Part shown: piece by piece, positions 49,580 through 58,367 of the stretch
Position numbering within the stretch: the stretch's first letter is position 1
How the letters are laid out: each line of letters opens with the position of its first letter
Assembly: GCF_024298965.1 (NCBI RefSeq)
Contig: NZ_CP085193.1
Span: 124,001 to 188,000, forward strand
Length of the DNA: 64,000 bases
Origin: Streptomyces rapamycinicus NRRL 5491
Lineage (GTDB): Bacteria > Actinomycetota > Actinomycetes > Streptomycetales > Streptomycetaceae
Direction: 5' to 3'
The notes under the pieces: generated by a model
Databases searched by the model: none
What the model was told of the DNA's origin: nothing
What the model saw: only the letters and a program-made list of their open reading frames with translations
Translations under genes and position numbers: made by a program

Positions 49580-50962
49580 GACCGTGCCGTTTCGTTCAGG
49601 GCGGTCTGCAGGTGGGCCAGCAGAGCGTTGAGCCCTGACGGGTCGGTGGCGGTACCGAAGACGAAACGGTCGGGCCGGATGACGACGGCGGCCGCGTTCA
49701 GTGTCTTGAGCCAGCCCCGCGCGTCGTCGGAGTCGGCGACGACGACCTGGGCGCGCATCGCCTTGAGGGATGCGGTGGTCGCCGCGTCGATCCGCGCAGC
49801 GCACTCCGGTTCGGCCACGACCGCGAACCGGTAGCCGACCACGTCGTCGAGGCGCCGTCCGTCCTGCAGGACAGGCTGGGCGCTCAGGCGTCCGGCACTC
49901 TCGTCCTGGTGCGCCCATATGCCATCGCCCAGGCGCGGGCGCAGCGTCTCGCGCCGGGTGACGGGCACCTGAGCGGAGTCGTCAGTGCCGTGCGGGTACT
50001 CCATGGCCTCGACCTCGTTGGCCATCTGCGCGGCGAGCTTGACGAACTCGGTCATGTGCGGCTTGCGTTCGGACTCGTAGGTGTTCAGCAGCTCGCCCGG
50101 CGATTCACCACGCACGACACGGCCGAGCTTCCAGGCCAGATTGATGGCGTCGCGGATGCCGGAGGCCATGCCCTGGCCCAAGTGCGGGGGCATCTCGTGC
50201 GCCGCGTCCCCGGCAAGGAACAGCGGGCCGGACCGCCACTGCTCGGCGACGACGGCATCCCACTCGTACACGTCCGCTCGCAGAATGCGGTACTCGTCCG
50301 GGCTCAGCCAGGGCCGCAGCATCTCGTAGACGTGATCGAGGCTCTCGAAGGTACGGACGGAGTCGTCGGGGCGCAGCAGCTCCTCGAAGCGCACGATCGG
50401 CCCGGTCATCGGCACGAATGTCAAGGGGTTGCGGATACCCGCGTGGATGAAGGCGTCCCGCCCGGACAGTTCCTCCTTCTCCACGAAGGGCTGGATGTCG
50501 ACGATCAGCGAGCGATGGGTGGCGTGGTAGTCGGTCTGGGCGCAGTCCATGGTCCGGCGCACGAAGGAGTTCGCACCGTCGCAGCCGATGACGAATGTCG
50601 CCGTCAGGTCTCGCTCGATGCCGGTGCCCTTCTCCCGAAGCCGAAGACGCGCCGTGTCCTGTTCCGTGCTCAGGTTGGTCGCGGTCCAGCCGAAGTAGTG
50701 CTCGGTGTGCGGATCCATGTGTATTCGACCGCGCAGCGCCGACTCGAAATCGGGCTGATAGAACATGTAGTCCGACTGCCACGCCTGTTCGGTGATCCCC
50801 TTGTTGAAGGGGAACTCCATCACCGGCCGCCGGCCGGCGTCATAGAAGCGGTAGACGCCGGCGAGCGCGAAGTCCTTCTCCATGTGCGCAAGCCCCATGG
50901 TCTGGAAAGTACGCATCGTCTCGTCGTCGAAGTGTGTTGCGCGCGGGAAGTGACGCGGAAGG
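49576..50962 (-). pseudogene. FAD-dependent aromatic monooxygenase (MhpA-like), N-terminus missing
   Basis: About 460 residues from PRATHFDDETMRTFQTMGLA to the stop. FVIGCDGANSFVRR is the DG motif, FLAGDAAHEMPPHLGQGMASGIRDAINLAWKLG the FAD ribityl motif, followed by a thioredoxin-like C-terminal domain (VVIRPDRFVFG), all typical of 3-(3-hydroxyphenyl)propionate hydroxylase relatives. The first 35-40 residues with GxGxxG are absent. Sequence changes at about 50955-50965 into a LysR gene on the other strand, which has also lost its start. Without the Rossmann loop FAD binding should fail. Coupled by ATGA to the ligase gene, so the operon head has been cut off. Confidence 0.8.
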
Positions 50963-51805
50963 CGCAGGGGGCTCGAGTACTTCCTGGCGGTCGCCGACGA
51001 GCTGCACTTCGGCCGGGCCGCCGTACGGCTCTCGATCGCCCAGCCGGCCCTGTCCAAGGCGATCCGGCGGATCGAGACCCGGCTCGGCGTCCAGCTGTTC
51101 GTCCGCTCCAGCCGACACGTCGAGCTCACCCCGGCCGGGGAGGCGTTGCAGGAACACGGACGGCATGCGCTCAACGCGGTCGGCGCCGCCATCCGGAACG
51201 CCCGGCGCGCCGGCCACGCCCAGGTCCACCTGCGGCTCGTGCTCAAGCCCGGCGGCGACGCCGGCCTGCTCTCCGGGATCCTGGCCGAGTACGCCCACCA
51301 GCCCGACGCCCGGCGGGTGGACATCCTGTTCAGCGGGCCCGCCGACCGCGCCGGCTTCCTGCGCGACGGCCGGGCCGACGTCGGCCTGCTCTACGCGCCG
51401 TTCGACCCTCTCGACGGCCTGGCCCACGAGACGCTGCTCACCGAGGACCGCGTGGTCATCGTCCCGTCCGGGCACCGGCTGGCCGGGCACGCCTCGGTGC
51501 GCATGTCCGATCTGGAGGGCGAGACGCTGCCGCGGTGGAAAGGGGTCCCCGGGGGTGACGGCACCGGCCCCGAGGTCGCGGACGTGGTCCAGATGCTCCA
51601 CATGATCACGGTGAGCCGGATGATCGGGGTACTGCCCCGCTCGCTGGTCGAACCGCTCCCGGCCGGCCTGGTCTGCGTTCCGGTGACCGACCCACCGCCC
51701 AGCCGCCTGGTACTCGCCTGGAACGAGCAGGACCGCCGGCCGCTGGTCGCCTCGTTCGTGGCCGCCGCGCTCGGGACGCGCCGACACGGAACCCGATACC
51801 GGTGA
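50963..51805 (+). pseudogene. LysR-type regulator lacking its start
   Basis: From about 50969 the frame reads LEYFLAVADELHFGRAAVRL and SIAQPALSKAIRRIETRLGV, the LysR helix-turn-helix. The family effector domain follows to stop 51805 (LRLVLKPGGDAGLLSGILAEY, GRADVGLLYAPFDPLDGLAHETLL). Normally about seven to nine residues and the start precede L-x-Y-F. Here the frame meets a TGA at 50951-50953 with no start codon between. The head was lost in the same event that removed the start of the divergent monooxygenase. An internal TTG at 51146 would leave no DNA-binding domain. Confidence 0.8.
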
Positions 51806-52048
51806 CCCACGGCGGCCGACGACGTACCGCTGCCGTCGCCACACGCCCAGCGGAACGGCGATGGGCTGCCGCAGAGCGCCTGACCTCCCCCGGCGTGCCG
51901 CATCGGCAACGCCACACCCGGAAGGCACGGTTGAGCTCGCGGCCGGTTCCCGACCTGCGCGTCGCCGGCCCGCGGCCGGTGCGACAGCGGGTCGGTGGCC
52001 GGGAGCGCGGAAGGCCGCTGACAGCCCGCGGACCGCGCAGGAGGACGC

Positions 52049-52778
52049 ATGACCGCATGGCTCTCACCGGCAGACGTGAACATGGTCGCCGGATACCTCG
52101 ACCTCGCCGGGGTGCCCATCTGCGGACTGCTCGGTGGCGCGGTCGCCCGTGCCGAGGGGCTCGACCTCTTCGGCTACCTGGTCGTCGGCACCGTCTCCGG
52201 CCTCGGCGGCGGAATCATCCGCGACACCTTGCTCCAGCGCGGCACTCCGGTGACGCTGACCGACGCCGCGTATCTGCCCATCGCTTCGCGGGCGCCTTCC
52301 TCGCCTTTCTCATCCCCATCGGAGAAGAACACTGGCATCGCCTGTTCACCGCACTGGACGCGGCCGTTCTGGGTTTCTGGGCCATCTCCGGGGCTCAGAA
52401 GACGCTGGCCGCCGGATTGGCCTGGCTGCCCGCCGTGCTCGTCGGCACCGTGACCGCTGTGGGCGGCGGAGCGGTCCGCGACTTGCGCTCACCCGGATTC
52501 CGGCTGTGCTGGGAGGCAACGGGCTCTACGCCACGGTCGCGGTGGTGGTGTCCGGGCTGTACATCGTGTGCGCCCACTTCAGGATTCCCACCCTCGGGAT
52601 CGTCGGCGGCGCCCTTGGCGCGGTGCTGCTGCGCCTGGTGGCCAACCGCCGTGGCTGGTCCCTCCCGGGTGGCCTTCCGCTGGAGCCGTCCAGAGCGCTC
52701 GCCAGGATGCGCCGCCGGTCCAAGGGTGGGCGCCCCTCCGACCCGCCCGAGGAGTTCCCGCATGACCGTCGCGATTGA
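52049..52778 (+). pseudogene. TRIC-family cation channel protein with two frameshifts
   Basis: ATG 52049 with AGGAGG upstream starts MTAWLSPADVNMVAGYLDLAG and continues AEGLDLFGYLVVGTVSGLGG, GGIIRDTLLQRGTP. At about 52285 the frame changes to AGAFLAFLIPIGEEHWHRLF, ALDAAVLGFWAISGAQKTLA, GTVTAVGGGAVRDL. At about 52490 it changes again to GLYATVAVVVSGLYIVCAHF, with a basic tail. The paired GGG-x-x-RD motifs are diagnostic of bacterial TRIC (formerly UPF0126) channels. Joined correctly, the protein would be about 240 residues with seven helices. Either a pseudogene or a site of sequencing errors. Confidence 0.75.
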
Positions 52779-53050
52779 CACCGTCCTGAGGGGCCTGGAC
52801 GGGATCAGAACACAGGTCCAGGACCTGTACCGGGATCTGCACGCCCACCCCGAGCTCGGCCTGGCCGAGACCCGGACCTCCGCGCGGGTGGCCGAGCGCC
52901 TGCGCGCGAGGGCTACGAGGTCATCGACGGCATCGGCGGCACCGGTGTCATCGGCGTCCTGACCCGCGGCGACGGGCCCACCATGCTGCTGCGCGCCGAC
53001 ATGGACGCGCTGCCGGTGGCGGAAGCCACCGGGCTCCCCTGCGCCTCGAC
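52762..53050 (+). pseudogene. M20-family amidohydrolase, N-terminal fragment with frameshift
   Basis: ATG 52762 begins MTVAIDTVLRGLDGIRTQVQ followed by DLYRDLHAHPELGLAETRTSA, the standard start of M20 peptidase/amidohydrolases (D-L-H-x-x-P-E-L-x-x-x-E). After RLRAR, near 52910, a one-base shift gives GYEVIDGIGGTGVIGVLTRG and LLRADMDALPVAEATGLP with the metal/acid Asp residues. It ends abruptly near 53050 where the convergent SDR gene begins. Only about 95 of roughly 400 residues remain. Confidence 0.75.
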
Positions 53051-53784
53051 TATGCCGTGGCCTGTGGAGTCAGCGACTCGGGGTGGAACTGCTCGACGCG
53101 GTCGCGCTTGGTGTACATGTTCCAGTAGTGCTCTGCGAGGTCGTCCGGGTCGGCGACCGGGAAGTGCGGGCCGTCGGCCGACTCGAAGGCGGCCTGGGCC
53201 GCGGCGGACACCTCGCTGCGGGCGATCAGGGACGCGATGGTCAGGGCTCCGACGTAGATGCCCGTGTCAGCCAGCTCGGCGTTGAGGGAGTACAGGTAGT
53301 TGCGGGTGGCGGACATCACCGGGCCCAGGCCGCTGAGGTGGGGCATCGGCTGCGCCGCTGAGTAGCCCTGAGCGAGCAGGAAAGCACCCTCGCCGCGCTC
53401 GGTCCACTCCGGCAGCACTGCCCGGACCACCTCGACCGGGGTGAACAGCAGGAGCGGGGACAGGCCCTGCAACGTTGCCGCGTCCAGCTTGGCGGCCGGG
53501 GTGAAGCCCTGGTCGCCGCTGATCGGCCCGTACGCGACCACGTCGATCCGGGCGAAGCGGTCACGGATCGCTTCGATGAGAGCGGGCACCTCGGCGGGCT
53601 GGGAAAGATCGGCGGTGAACGCGACCGCCTCGATGCCTTCGCCGGCGAGCACCTGGAGGAGGGTGTCCAGCCGGTCCTTGCGGCGGGCCACCAGGGCGAC
53701 CCGGAAACCTTCGCGCCCGAAGCGGCGGGCCACGGACACACCCAGGCCGGTACCGGCACCGAGGACGGCGATCACTTTGGACAT
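53050..53784 (-). CDS. short-chain dehydrogenase (atypical), TetR-linked
   Basis: 244 residues. VLGAGTGLGVSVARRF near 8-23 is a modified TGxxxGxG cofactor motif, followed by RRKDRLD (an arginine-rich loop favouring NADPH). DVVAYGPISGDQ replaces the usual NNAG and no clear Y-x-x-x-K is seen (SATRNYLYSLNAEL is the corresponding helix, with Tyr but no Lys), so it belongs to a divergent group with uncertain catalysis. ATG 53784 has AAGGAG upstream. It is divergent from a TetR gene across two TTGACCC-type palindromes, so it is the main target of that regulator. Confidence 0.8.
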   Translation of the reverse strand: MSKVIAVLGAGTGLGVSVARRFGREGFRVALVARRKDRLDTLLQVLAGEGIEAVAFTADLSQPAEVPALIEAIRDRFARIDVVAYGPISGDQGFTPAAKLDAATLQGLSPLLLFTPVEVVRAVLPEWTERGEGAFLLAQGYSAAQPMPHLSGLGPVMSATRNYLYSLNAELADTGIYVGALTIASLIARSEVSAAAQAAFESADGPHFPVADPDDLAEHYWNMYTKRDRVEQFHPESLTPQATA

Positions 53785-53810
53785 GGGACTGCTCCTTGCC
53801 GCAACAGTTC

Positions 53811-53826
53811 TTGACCCTTGGGTCAA
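53811..53826. promoter_or_regulatory. operator palindrome TTGACCCTTGGGTCAA
   Basis: Perfect 16-base palindrome (TTGACCC-TT-GGGTCAA) 27 bases before the SDR start, in the divergent SDR/TetR region. Probably bound by the TetR protein at 53934. Confidence 0.7.
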
Positions 53827-53853
53827 CTTGCCTGCCCACGGTAACACTCAACA

Positions 53854-53868
53854 TGACCCACGGGTCAA
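53854..53868. promoter_or_regulatory. second operator palindrome TGACCC-AC-GGGTCA
   Basis: Same half-sites as 53811-53826, with centres 42 bases apart, i.e. four helical turns. That suggests two repressor dimers on one face of the DNA. Confidence 0.65.
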
Positions 53869-53933
53869 GTTAATCTGCTGGGGGGGGATGCGACCATGGA
53901 AGCCGCAATGTCACAGCCAGGAGGAACGACCGG

Positions 53934-54566
53934 ATGCGGGCCGACGCGCAACGGAACACGGAGAAGCTGCGGGCAGCCGCCGCCGAGCTCTTCCAGGAAC
54001 GCGGCCTGAAGGTGCCCCTGAAAGAAATCGCCCGCCGGGCCGGTGTCAGTCACGGCACGCTCTACAACCTCTTCGGCACCCGCGAGGCGCTCATTGACGA
54101 AGTGGTGACCGGACTGGCCGCCGACCGTCTCGACGAAGCCGCCGACCACGCCCTGTCCTTCGAAGACCCCCGGGAGGGGTTCGCGTACTACATCGAGAAG
54201 GTCTGTGAACTCCAGGCCACCGATCCCGCGGTCGCCGACGTCGTCAGCGGACGCTATCCGGCCGCCGAGTGCCTGATGGCCATCTGCGGCCGGGCGCAGG
54301 ACGCCGCCACACGGATCATCGAACGAGCCCAGCTGGCCGGCGCCATCCGCCCAGACTTCACCAGCGAGGACCTCCTGCTCTTCTTCGGCACCAACGCCCT
54401 GCTCGCCCGCGCGGTCGCGGACACCGCCCCCGACGCCTGGCGCCGCCAAGTCGCCTTCCTGCTCGAGGGGCTGGACACGGAACCAGCTCAAGGAGCGCTT
54501 CCCGTAGCCCCGCTGACTCCGCAGCAGGTGTACGACGTGATGGGCAGACTCGCCGGCACGCCATAG
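53934..54566 (+). CDS. TetR family transcriptional regulator
   Basis: 210 residues. KLRAAAAELFQERGLKVPLKEIARRAG and VSHGTLYNLFGTREALIDEV near 10-55 form the helix-turn-helix (written as two adjacent parts). The C-terminal domain ends with PQQVYDVMGRL. GGAGG lies ten bases before ATG 53934. Divergent from an SDR gene with two matching palindromes between. Classical local autorepressor; the ligand is unknown. Confidence 0.88.
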   Translation: MRADAQRNTEKLRAAAAELFQERGLKVPLKEIARRAGVSHGTLYNLFGTREALIDEVVTGLAADRLDEAADHALSFEDPREGFAYYIEKVCELQATDPAVADVVSGRYPAAECLMAICGRAQDAATRIIERAQLAGAIRPDFTSEDLLLFFGTNALLARAVADTAPDAWRRQVAFLLEGLDTEPAQGALPVAPLTPQQVYDVMGRLAGTP

Positions 54567-54805
54567 CAGGTGCGGACGCTTCAGGGACGGGAGGCACGTC
54601 TCACCCCCATCTCATCAGGCTGCCTGCCCCTCGCCCCGCGAGCCGGTGCCCGACAGTCCGAGGCGTTGGCCCTGCCGAGGTGGGCGACCGCTGGTGCGGG
54701 CCCTGCTGGTGCTGGCGAAGCGGGAAGTCGCCCGCTGACGGATGACCTCGTCGGTGGACTACCGCCCCGGACCAGCCCGAACCTCCCGACGGCTGCACAC
54801 ACCAG
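54567..54805. other. intergenic stretch without recognisable content
   Basis: After the TetR gene no frame shows family similarity and no long inverted repeat is seen. It leads into a chain of gene fragments. Confidence 0.4.
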
Positions 54806-55000
54806 ACCATCTTCACGGTCATGGTCGGCCAGACCTCGCACATGTTCATCACCGGCCCCGACGTCATCAAGACCGTCACCGGCGAGGACGTCGGCTTCGA
54901 GAAGCTGGGCGGCGCCCGCACCCACAACTCCACCTCCGGCGTGGCGCACCACATGGCGGGAGACGAGAAGGACGCCATCGAGTACGTCAAGCAACTGCTA
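54806..55000 (+). pseudogene. acyl-CoA carboxylase beta-subunit fragment
   Basis: 65 codons reading [20 protein letters not shown], then [20 protein letters not shown] and [20 protein letters not shown]. This is an internal block of propionyl/acetyl-CoA carboxyltransferase beta subunits (TSxMFITGP-x-V-x-x-x-TGE-x-V). Neither start nor the second carboxyltransferase half is present. It joins at 55000 to a different fragment in another frame. Confidence 0.75.
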
Positions 55001-55182
55001 TGGGCGTCCATGACCCCACCGAGCTGCGTCCGCACATGCTGCGGACGCGGGTTGACCCCCACACCGTCCGCTCCCACGCAGAACTCTACGAGTGGCTGGC
55101 TCCGGCGCAGCTGCTCACCGAGCCCCCGACGACGTGGGCCGAGGACTGGGCCGCCGCCAACCCCGGCCAGTTCACCGTCTGA
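55000..55182 (+). pseudogene. glutamate synthase-like FMN protein, C-terminal fragment
   Basis: 60 codons, [20 protein letters not shown] then [20 protein letters not shown] and a W-rich end with a natural stop. The L-R-P-x-H-x-x-x-R-x-D, V-R-S-x-A-E-L-Y-x-W-L sequence resembles the tail of FMN-binding glutamate-synthase-family proteins in actinomycetes. The match is from memory of the family and not certain. Confidence 0.45.
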
Positions 55183-55205
55183 CCCGGCACGGCACAGGTC
55201 CCCAC

Positions 55206-55440
55206 AACGCGGTGCTGCGTCGTCAGATGAACGGCAGGGTCCGGTATGAGCCCGTTGACCGGTTCTGGCTGGCTGCGTTGTCGGGCCTGATGTCCCGCTG
55301 CCGGTGACGAGCATCGATCCAGCCCCACGCCGCACCAGCCCCACCTGGCGCGAGTTCCTCACGAATCAGGCCAACGGCATCATCGCTGCAGACTTCTCCC
55401 ATCTGGACACCGTGTTCGGACGCAGACTGTATGCCGGGCC
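55206..55440 (+). pseudogene. integrase-core transposase fragments
   Basis: Two frames: [26 protein letters not shown] (55209-55307), the usual N-terminal region of rve-type transposases, then IDPAPRRTSPTWREFLTNQA and GIIAADFSHLDTVFGRRLY (55310-55435), the start of the catalytic core with the first Asp. Around 100 residues between the two and all of the later core are missing. Confidence 0.7.
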
Positions 55441-55636
55441 GCTGGATCTACTCCATCTGGCGGAACCAGTGGCTGTTTGCCCTGGTCGGCGCCGCCCCTG
55501 ACGCCATGATGGGCCGCTATGAGTACCGATATGTCTCGCACCGTAGTGCTGTTCCGCCATTCGAAGCCGACTCCTCGTTCGAGGGCGATGATCACCAGCG
55601 TCCGCTCGCCGAGCGCGGCCGTCGTTTTGCCGGTAA

Positions 55637-55666
55637 CCCGGGGGACGGACAGGACCGTCCCCCGGG
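55637..55666 (-). terminator. 12-bp perfect hairpin downstream of epoxide hydrolase
   Basis: CCCGGGGGACGG pairs perfectly with CCGTCCCCCGGG across the loop ACAGGA. It lies 31 bases past the epoxide hydrolase stop in the direction of transcription. The surrounding 55441-55696 shows no gene I can recognise. Confidence 0.7.
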
Positions 55667-55696
55667 CGCGGGCTTCCCAGGGGGTGGCACGGACAG

Positions 55697-56818
55697 TCAG
55701 CGGAACAGGCGGAAAAACCCGCGCACCTGCTGGACCAGCGACTCCGGCTGCTCCAGCGCGGCGAAGTGGCCACCATGCGGCAGCTCCTCGAACCAGCGCA
55801 GGTCGGTGAACCGCAGCTCGGCCTCCCGCCTCGACGGGCGGGTTATGTCGCGCGGGTAGACCGACAGCCCGGATGGCGCGGTCACCTTGTCCCGGAAGTT
55901 GGCGAAGCTCTCCCAGTACAGGCGCGCCGACGACGTGGCCGACGCGGTGAACCAATAGACCGAGATCTCGTCGAGGATCGTCTGCCGCGACAACGGGTCC
56001 TCGGGATGGCCGTCGTTGTCCGTCCACGCCCAGAACTTCTCGGCGATCCAGGCGGCCTGCCCCGCCGGGGAGTCGGTGAGGCCGTAGCCGAGCGTCTGCG
56101 GCCGGGTCGCCTGGATCGCCGAGTACCCCCGGCCGGTGCGCCGCATCTCCTTCTCGGCCTCGAGATTCGCCAGCTCCGCGGGCGTCGGGTCGTCGAACGT
56201 GCCCGCCGCCACGGATCCCAGGTTCAGGTGCACGCCGGCGACCCGCTCGGGCGCCACCTCGCCCAGCGCGCCGGACACCGCCGAGCCCCAGTCACCGCCC
56301 TGCGCGCCGTACCGTTCGTAACCCAGCGAGACCATCAACGTGTCCCAGGCGCGCGCGGTGCGAGTGATGCCCCACCCGGTCGTCGACGGCTTGTCACTCC
56401 AGCCGTACCCGGGCAACGACGGCGCGACCACGTGGAACGCGTCCGCCGGGTCACCGCCGTGCGCGCGCGGGTCGGTGAGCGGGCCGAGGACCTCCAGGAA
56501 CTCGAGCACCGAACCCGGCCACCCGTGCGTGAGCACGAGCGGGAACGCGTCCGGCTCCGGCGAGCGGACGTGCAGGAAGTGGATGCCCAGCCCGTCGATC
56601 GTGTCGCGGTACTGCGGGAACACGTTCAGCCGCTCGGCGAACCCGAAGTCGTAGTCCTCGGCCCAACTGCGGCAAAGCTCCTGCGCATACGCCAGCGGCA
56701 GACCTTGCGACCAGTCGTCCACCGGCTCGCGCTCGGGCCACCGTGTCCGTCGCAGTCGTTCACGCAGGTCCGCGATCTCGGCTTCGGTGATGCTGACCTC
56801 GAATGGCTCGGCGGACAT
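55697..56818 (-). CDS. epoxide hydrolase (EHN-domain alpha/beta hydrolase)
   Basis: 373 residues. The EHN N-terminal domain is seen in ITEAEIADLRERLRRTRWPE and YDFGFAERLNVFPQY. The hydrolase core carries the oxyanion HGWPGS near 118-123, the nucleophilic Asp in AQGGDWGS near 190 and the catalytic His in LPHGGHFAALEQP near 350. FWAWTDNDGHPED and a tyrosine-containing lid fit microsomal-type epoxide hydrolases. It opens epoxides to diols, including juvenile-hormone- or limonene-oxide-like substrates in other organisms. ATG 56818 with GGAG upstream is chosen over a longer frame. The MFS gene ends 53 bases upstream in the same direction, so the two may be co-transcribed. Confidence 0.88.
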   Translation of the reverse strand: MSAEPFEVSITEAEIADLRERLRRTRWPEREPVDDWSQGLPLAYAQELCRSWAEDYDFGFAERLNVFPQYRDTIDGLGIHFLHVRSPEPDAFPLVLTHGWPGSVLEFLEVLGPLTDPRAHGGDPADAFHVVAPSLPGYGWSDKPSTTGWGITRTARAWDTLMVSLGYERYGAQGGDWGSAVSGALGEVAPERVAGVHLNLGSVAAGTFDDPTPAELANLEAEKEMRRTGRGYSAIQATRPQTLGYGLTDSPAGQAAWIAEKFWAWTDNDGHPEDPLSRQTILDEISVYWFTASATSSARLYWESFANFRDKVTAPSGLSVYPRDITRPSRREAELRFTDLRWFEELPHGGHFAALEQPESLVQQVRGFFRLFR

Positions 56819-56870
56819 GGCAAGGCTCCTTACTGGTCGAGGCCTTATCGGATCAGAGGCACGTGGACCG

Positions 56871-58316
56871 TCATGGCGGGCTCCCACGCGTGGCGCCGGG
56901 TTGGGGGCGGCGGTCGGCGGTAGGGCGCCGGGTCAGGCTGAGGACGAGTCCGGCCAGGGGAAGTGCCGCGAGCACGGCGAGGGCCACCGGCACCGGCACG
57001 ATGCCGGACAGGCCCGCGACAGCGGCCGGACCGATCCCGCCACCCAGGGCGTTCATGAAGTTGAGCAGGCCCTGTGCGGTGTCGCGGTCGTCCGCGGCGA
57101 CCAGGTCCGGCGCGAGGCTCACCAGTACGGCTTGGGCGCCGGCGAACCCGCACACGGTCAACGCCGTGCCGACGACAATCGGGATCGCCCCATCGAAGAC
57201 AGCGACCACGAGCACGCCGACGACGGTGAGTGCCGCAAGCCCGGCCGACACCTGCCAGCCGGTGAACCGGTCGGTCAAGGTGCCGACCAGCCGCCCGGCC
57301 AGCACCGAGCAGGCGGCGGCCGGGACCAAGAGCACGCCGGCTTCCAGCGGGCCACCGCCCGTGGCCTGCTCGATCAGGGACGGGGCGCGGAACAGCACCC
57401 CGTAGTAGCCGGCGAAGACGGTCCCGCCGATGAGCCCGGCCGCCAGGAAGCCGCGGGATGCGATCACCCGCCGAGGCACGAACCCCTCGGGCGTGCTTCG
57501 CACCCGCCACCACAGTCCCACGGCGGCGAGCGTTCCGGCGGCAGCCACGACGAGCGTGACCGGAGCGGGCAGGCCGACCGAGTGTGCCTGCAGCAACGTG
57601 ATCAAGGAGCCGGCGAGTACCGACAGCACGGCCGCGCCGACGATATCGGGTCGCCCGGTCGAGCCGTTTCGCTCGCCGCTACCGCTCCGCGTCAGCGCGC
57701 GCCTACTCGGCAATGCGGCCAGCAGGAGGGGCAGCGCGAGGACCGGGATCGCGAGCACGGCACGCCACCCGAGCCATGAGGTCACCGCCCCGCCCAACAG
57801 TGTCCCGCACCCCGACGCCGTCGCGCTGGCGGCAGCGATGATGCCCAGGGCGCGGATCCGTTGCCGCCCGGGAAGGGCGGTGGCCGCGGCAAAGACGGCG
57901 ATCACGGTCGCGCCCGCCCCGGCACCGCCGATCAGTCGGCCGACGATCACGACGGACAGTGTCGGCCCGGCCCCGGCGAGCGCGGAGCCCGCGGCGAGCG
58001 CCACGACCCCGGCGACGAGGACCTGGAAGGGGCTCCAGCGGACCAGCAGCCGACCCGCGACCGGCATCGCGAGCGCGGAGGTCAGCGACCACGCGGCGAG
58101 AATCCATGCGGTGGCCCCGAACGGCACCGCGAGTGCGCGGCCGATGGCTGGCAGGGCCACCGACGGCGCTCCCAGTGCCACGTACATCGGCAGCACCAGC
58201 ATCCCCAAAGTGAGCCCCAGCCGACGCCCGTCCGGGGCGTCGGTTCGCTCCGGTGCCGGGGCTCCTCCAGACGGGATCGTCTGCGGCGTCGTCCCCTGCC
58301 GGGTATGTTGTGACAT
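56871..58316 (-). CDS. MFS drug-efflux-type transporter (DHA2-like)
   Basis: 481 residues with about fourteen hydrophobic segments. MYVALGAPSVALPAIGRAL in TM1, AAWSLTSALAMPVAGRLLVRW in the TM2-loop region (motif A-like), GRLIGGAGAGATVIAVFA in TM4-5 and the antiporter-type GTLLGGAVTSWLGWRAVL (motif C) are visible. The protein probably exports a drug or metabolite using protons. A GGAG site precedes ATG 58316. It is divergent, across 51 bases, from a CGNR zinc-finger gene that may regulate it, and upstream of the epoxide hydrolase. Confidence 0.87.
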   Translation of the reverse strand: MSQHTRQGTTPQTIPSGGAPAPERTDAPDGRRLGLTLGMLVLPMYVALGAPSVALPAIGRALAVPFGATAWILAAWSLTSALAMPVAGRLLVRWSPFQVLVAGVVALAAGSALAGAGPTLSVVIVGRLIGGAGAGATVIAVFAAATALPGRQRIRALGIIAAASATASGCGTLLGGAVTSWLGWRAVLAIPVLALPLLLAALPSRRALTRSGSGERNGSTGRPDIVGAAVLSVLAGSLITLLQAHSVGLPAPVTLVVAAAGTLAAVGLWWRVRSTPEGFVPRRVIASRGFLAAGLIGGTVFAGYYGVLFRAPSLIEQATGGGPLEAGVLLVPAAACSVLAGRLVGTLTDRFTGWQVSAGLAALTVVGVLVVAVFDGAIPIVVGTALTVCGFAGAQAVLVSLAPDLVAADDRDTAQGLLNFMNALGGGIGPAAVAGLSGIVPVPVALAVLAALPLAGLVLSLTRRPTADRRPQPGATRGSPP

Positions 58317-58367
58317 GCTAAATCTCCTTTGCGTGTAACATTACGGAGCAGTGAGGAGACACGTCAA
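58317..58367. promoter_or_regulatory. 51-base divergent promoter region with small palindrome
   Basis: Contains CGTGTAACATTACGG (58331-58345) with GTAA/TTAC arms at 58335-58344, the AT-richest spot between the MFS and CGNR genes. Too short to be convincing alone, but well placed for a shared operator. Confidence 0.35.
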
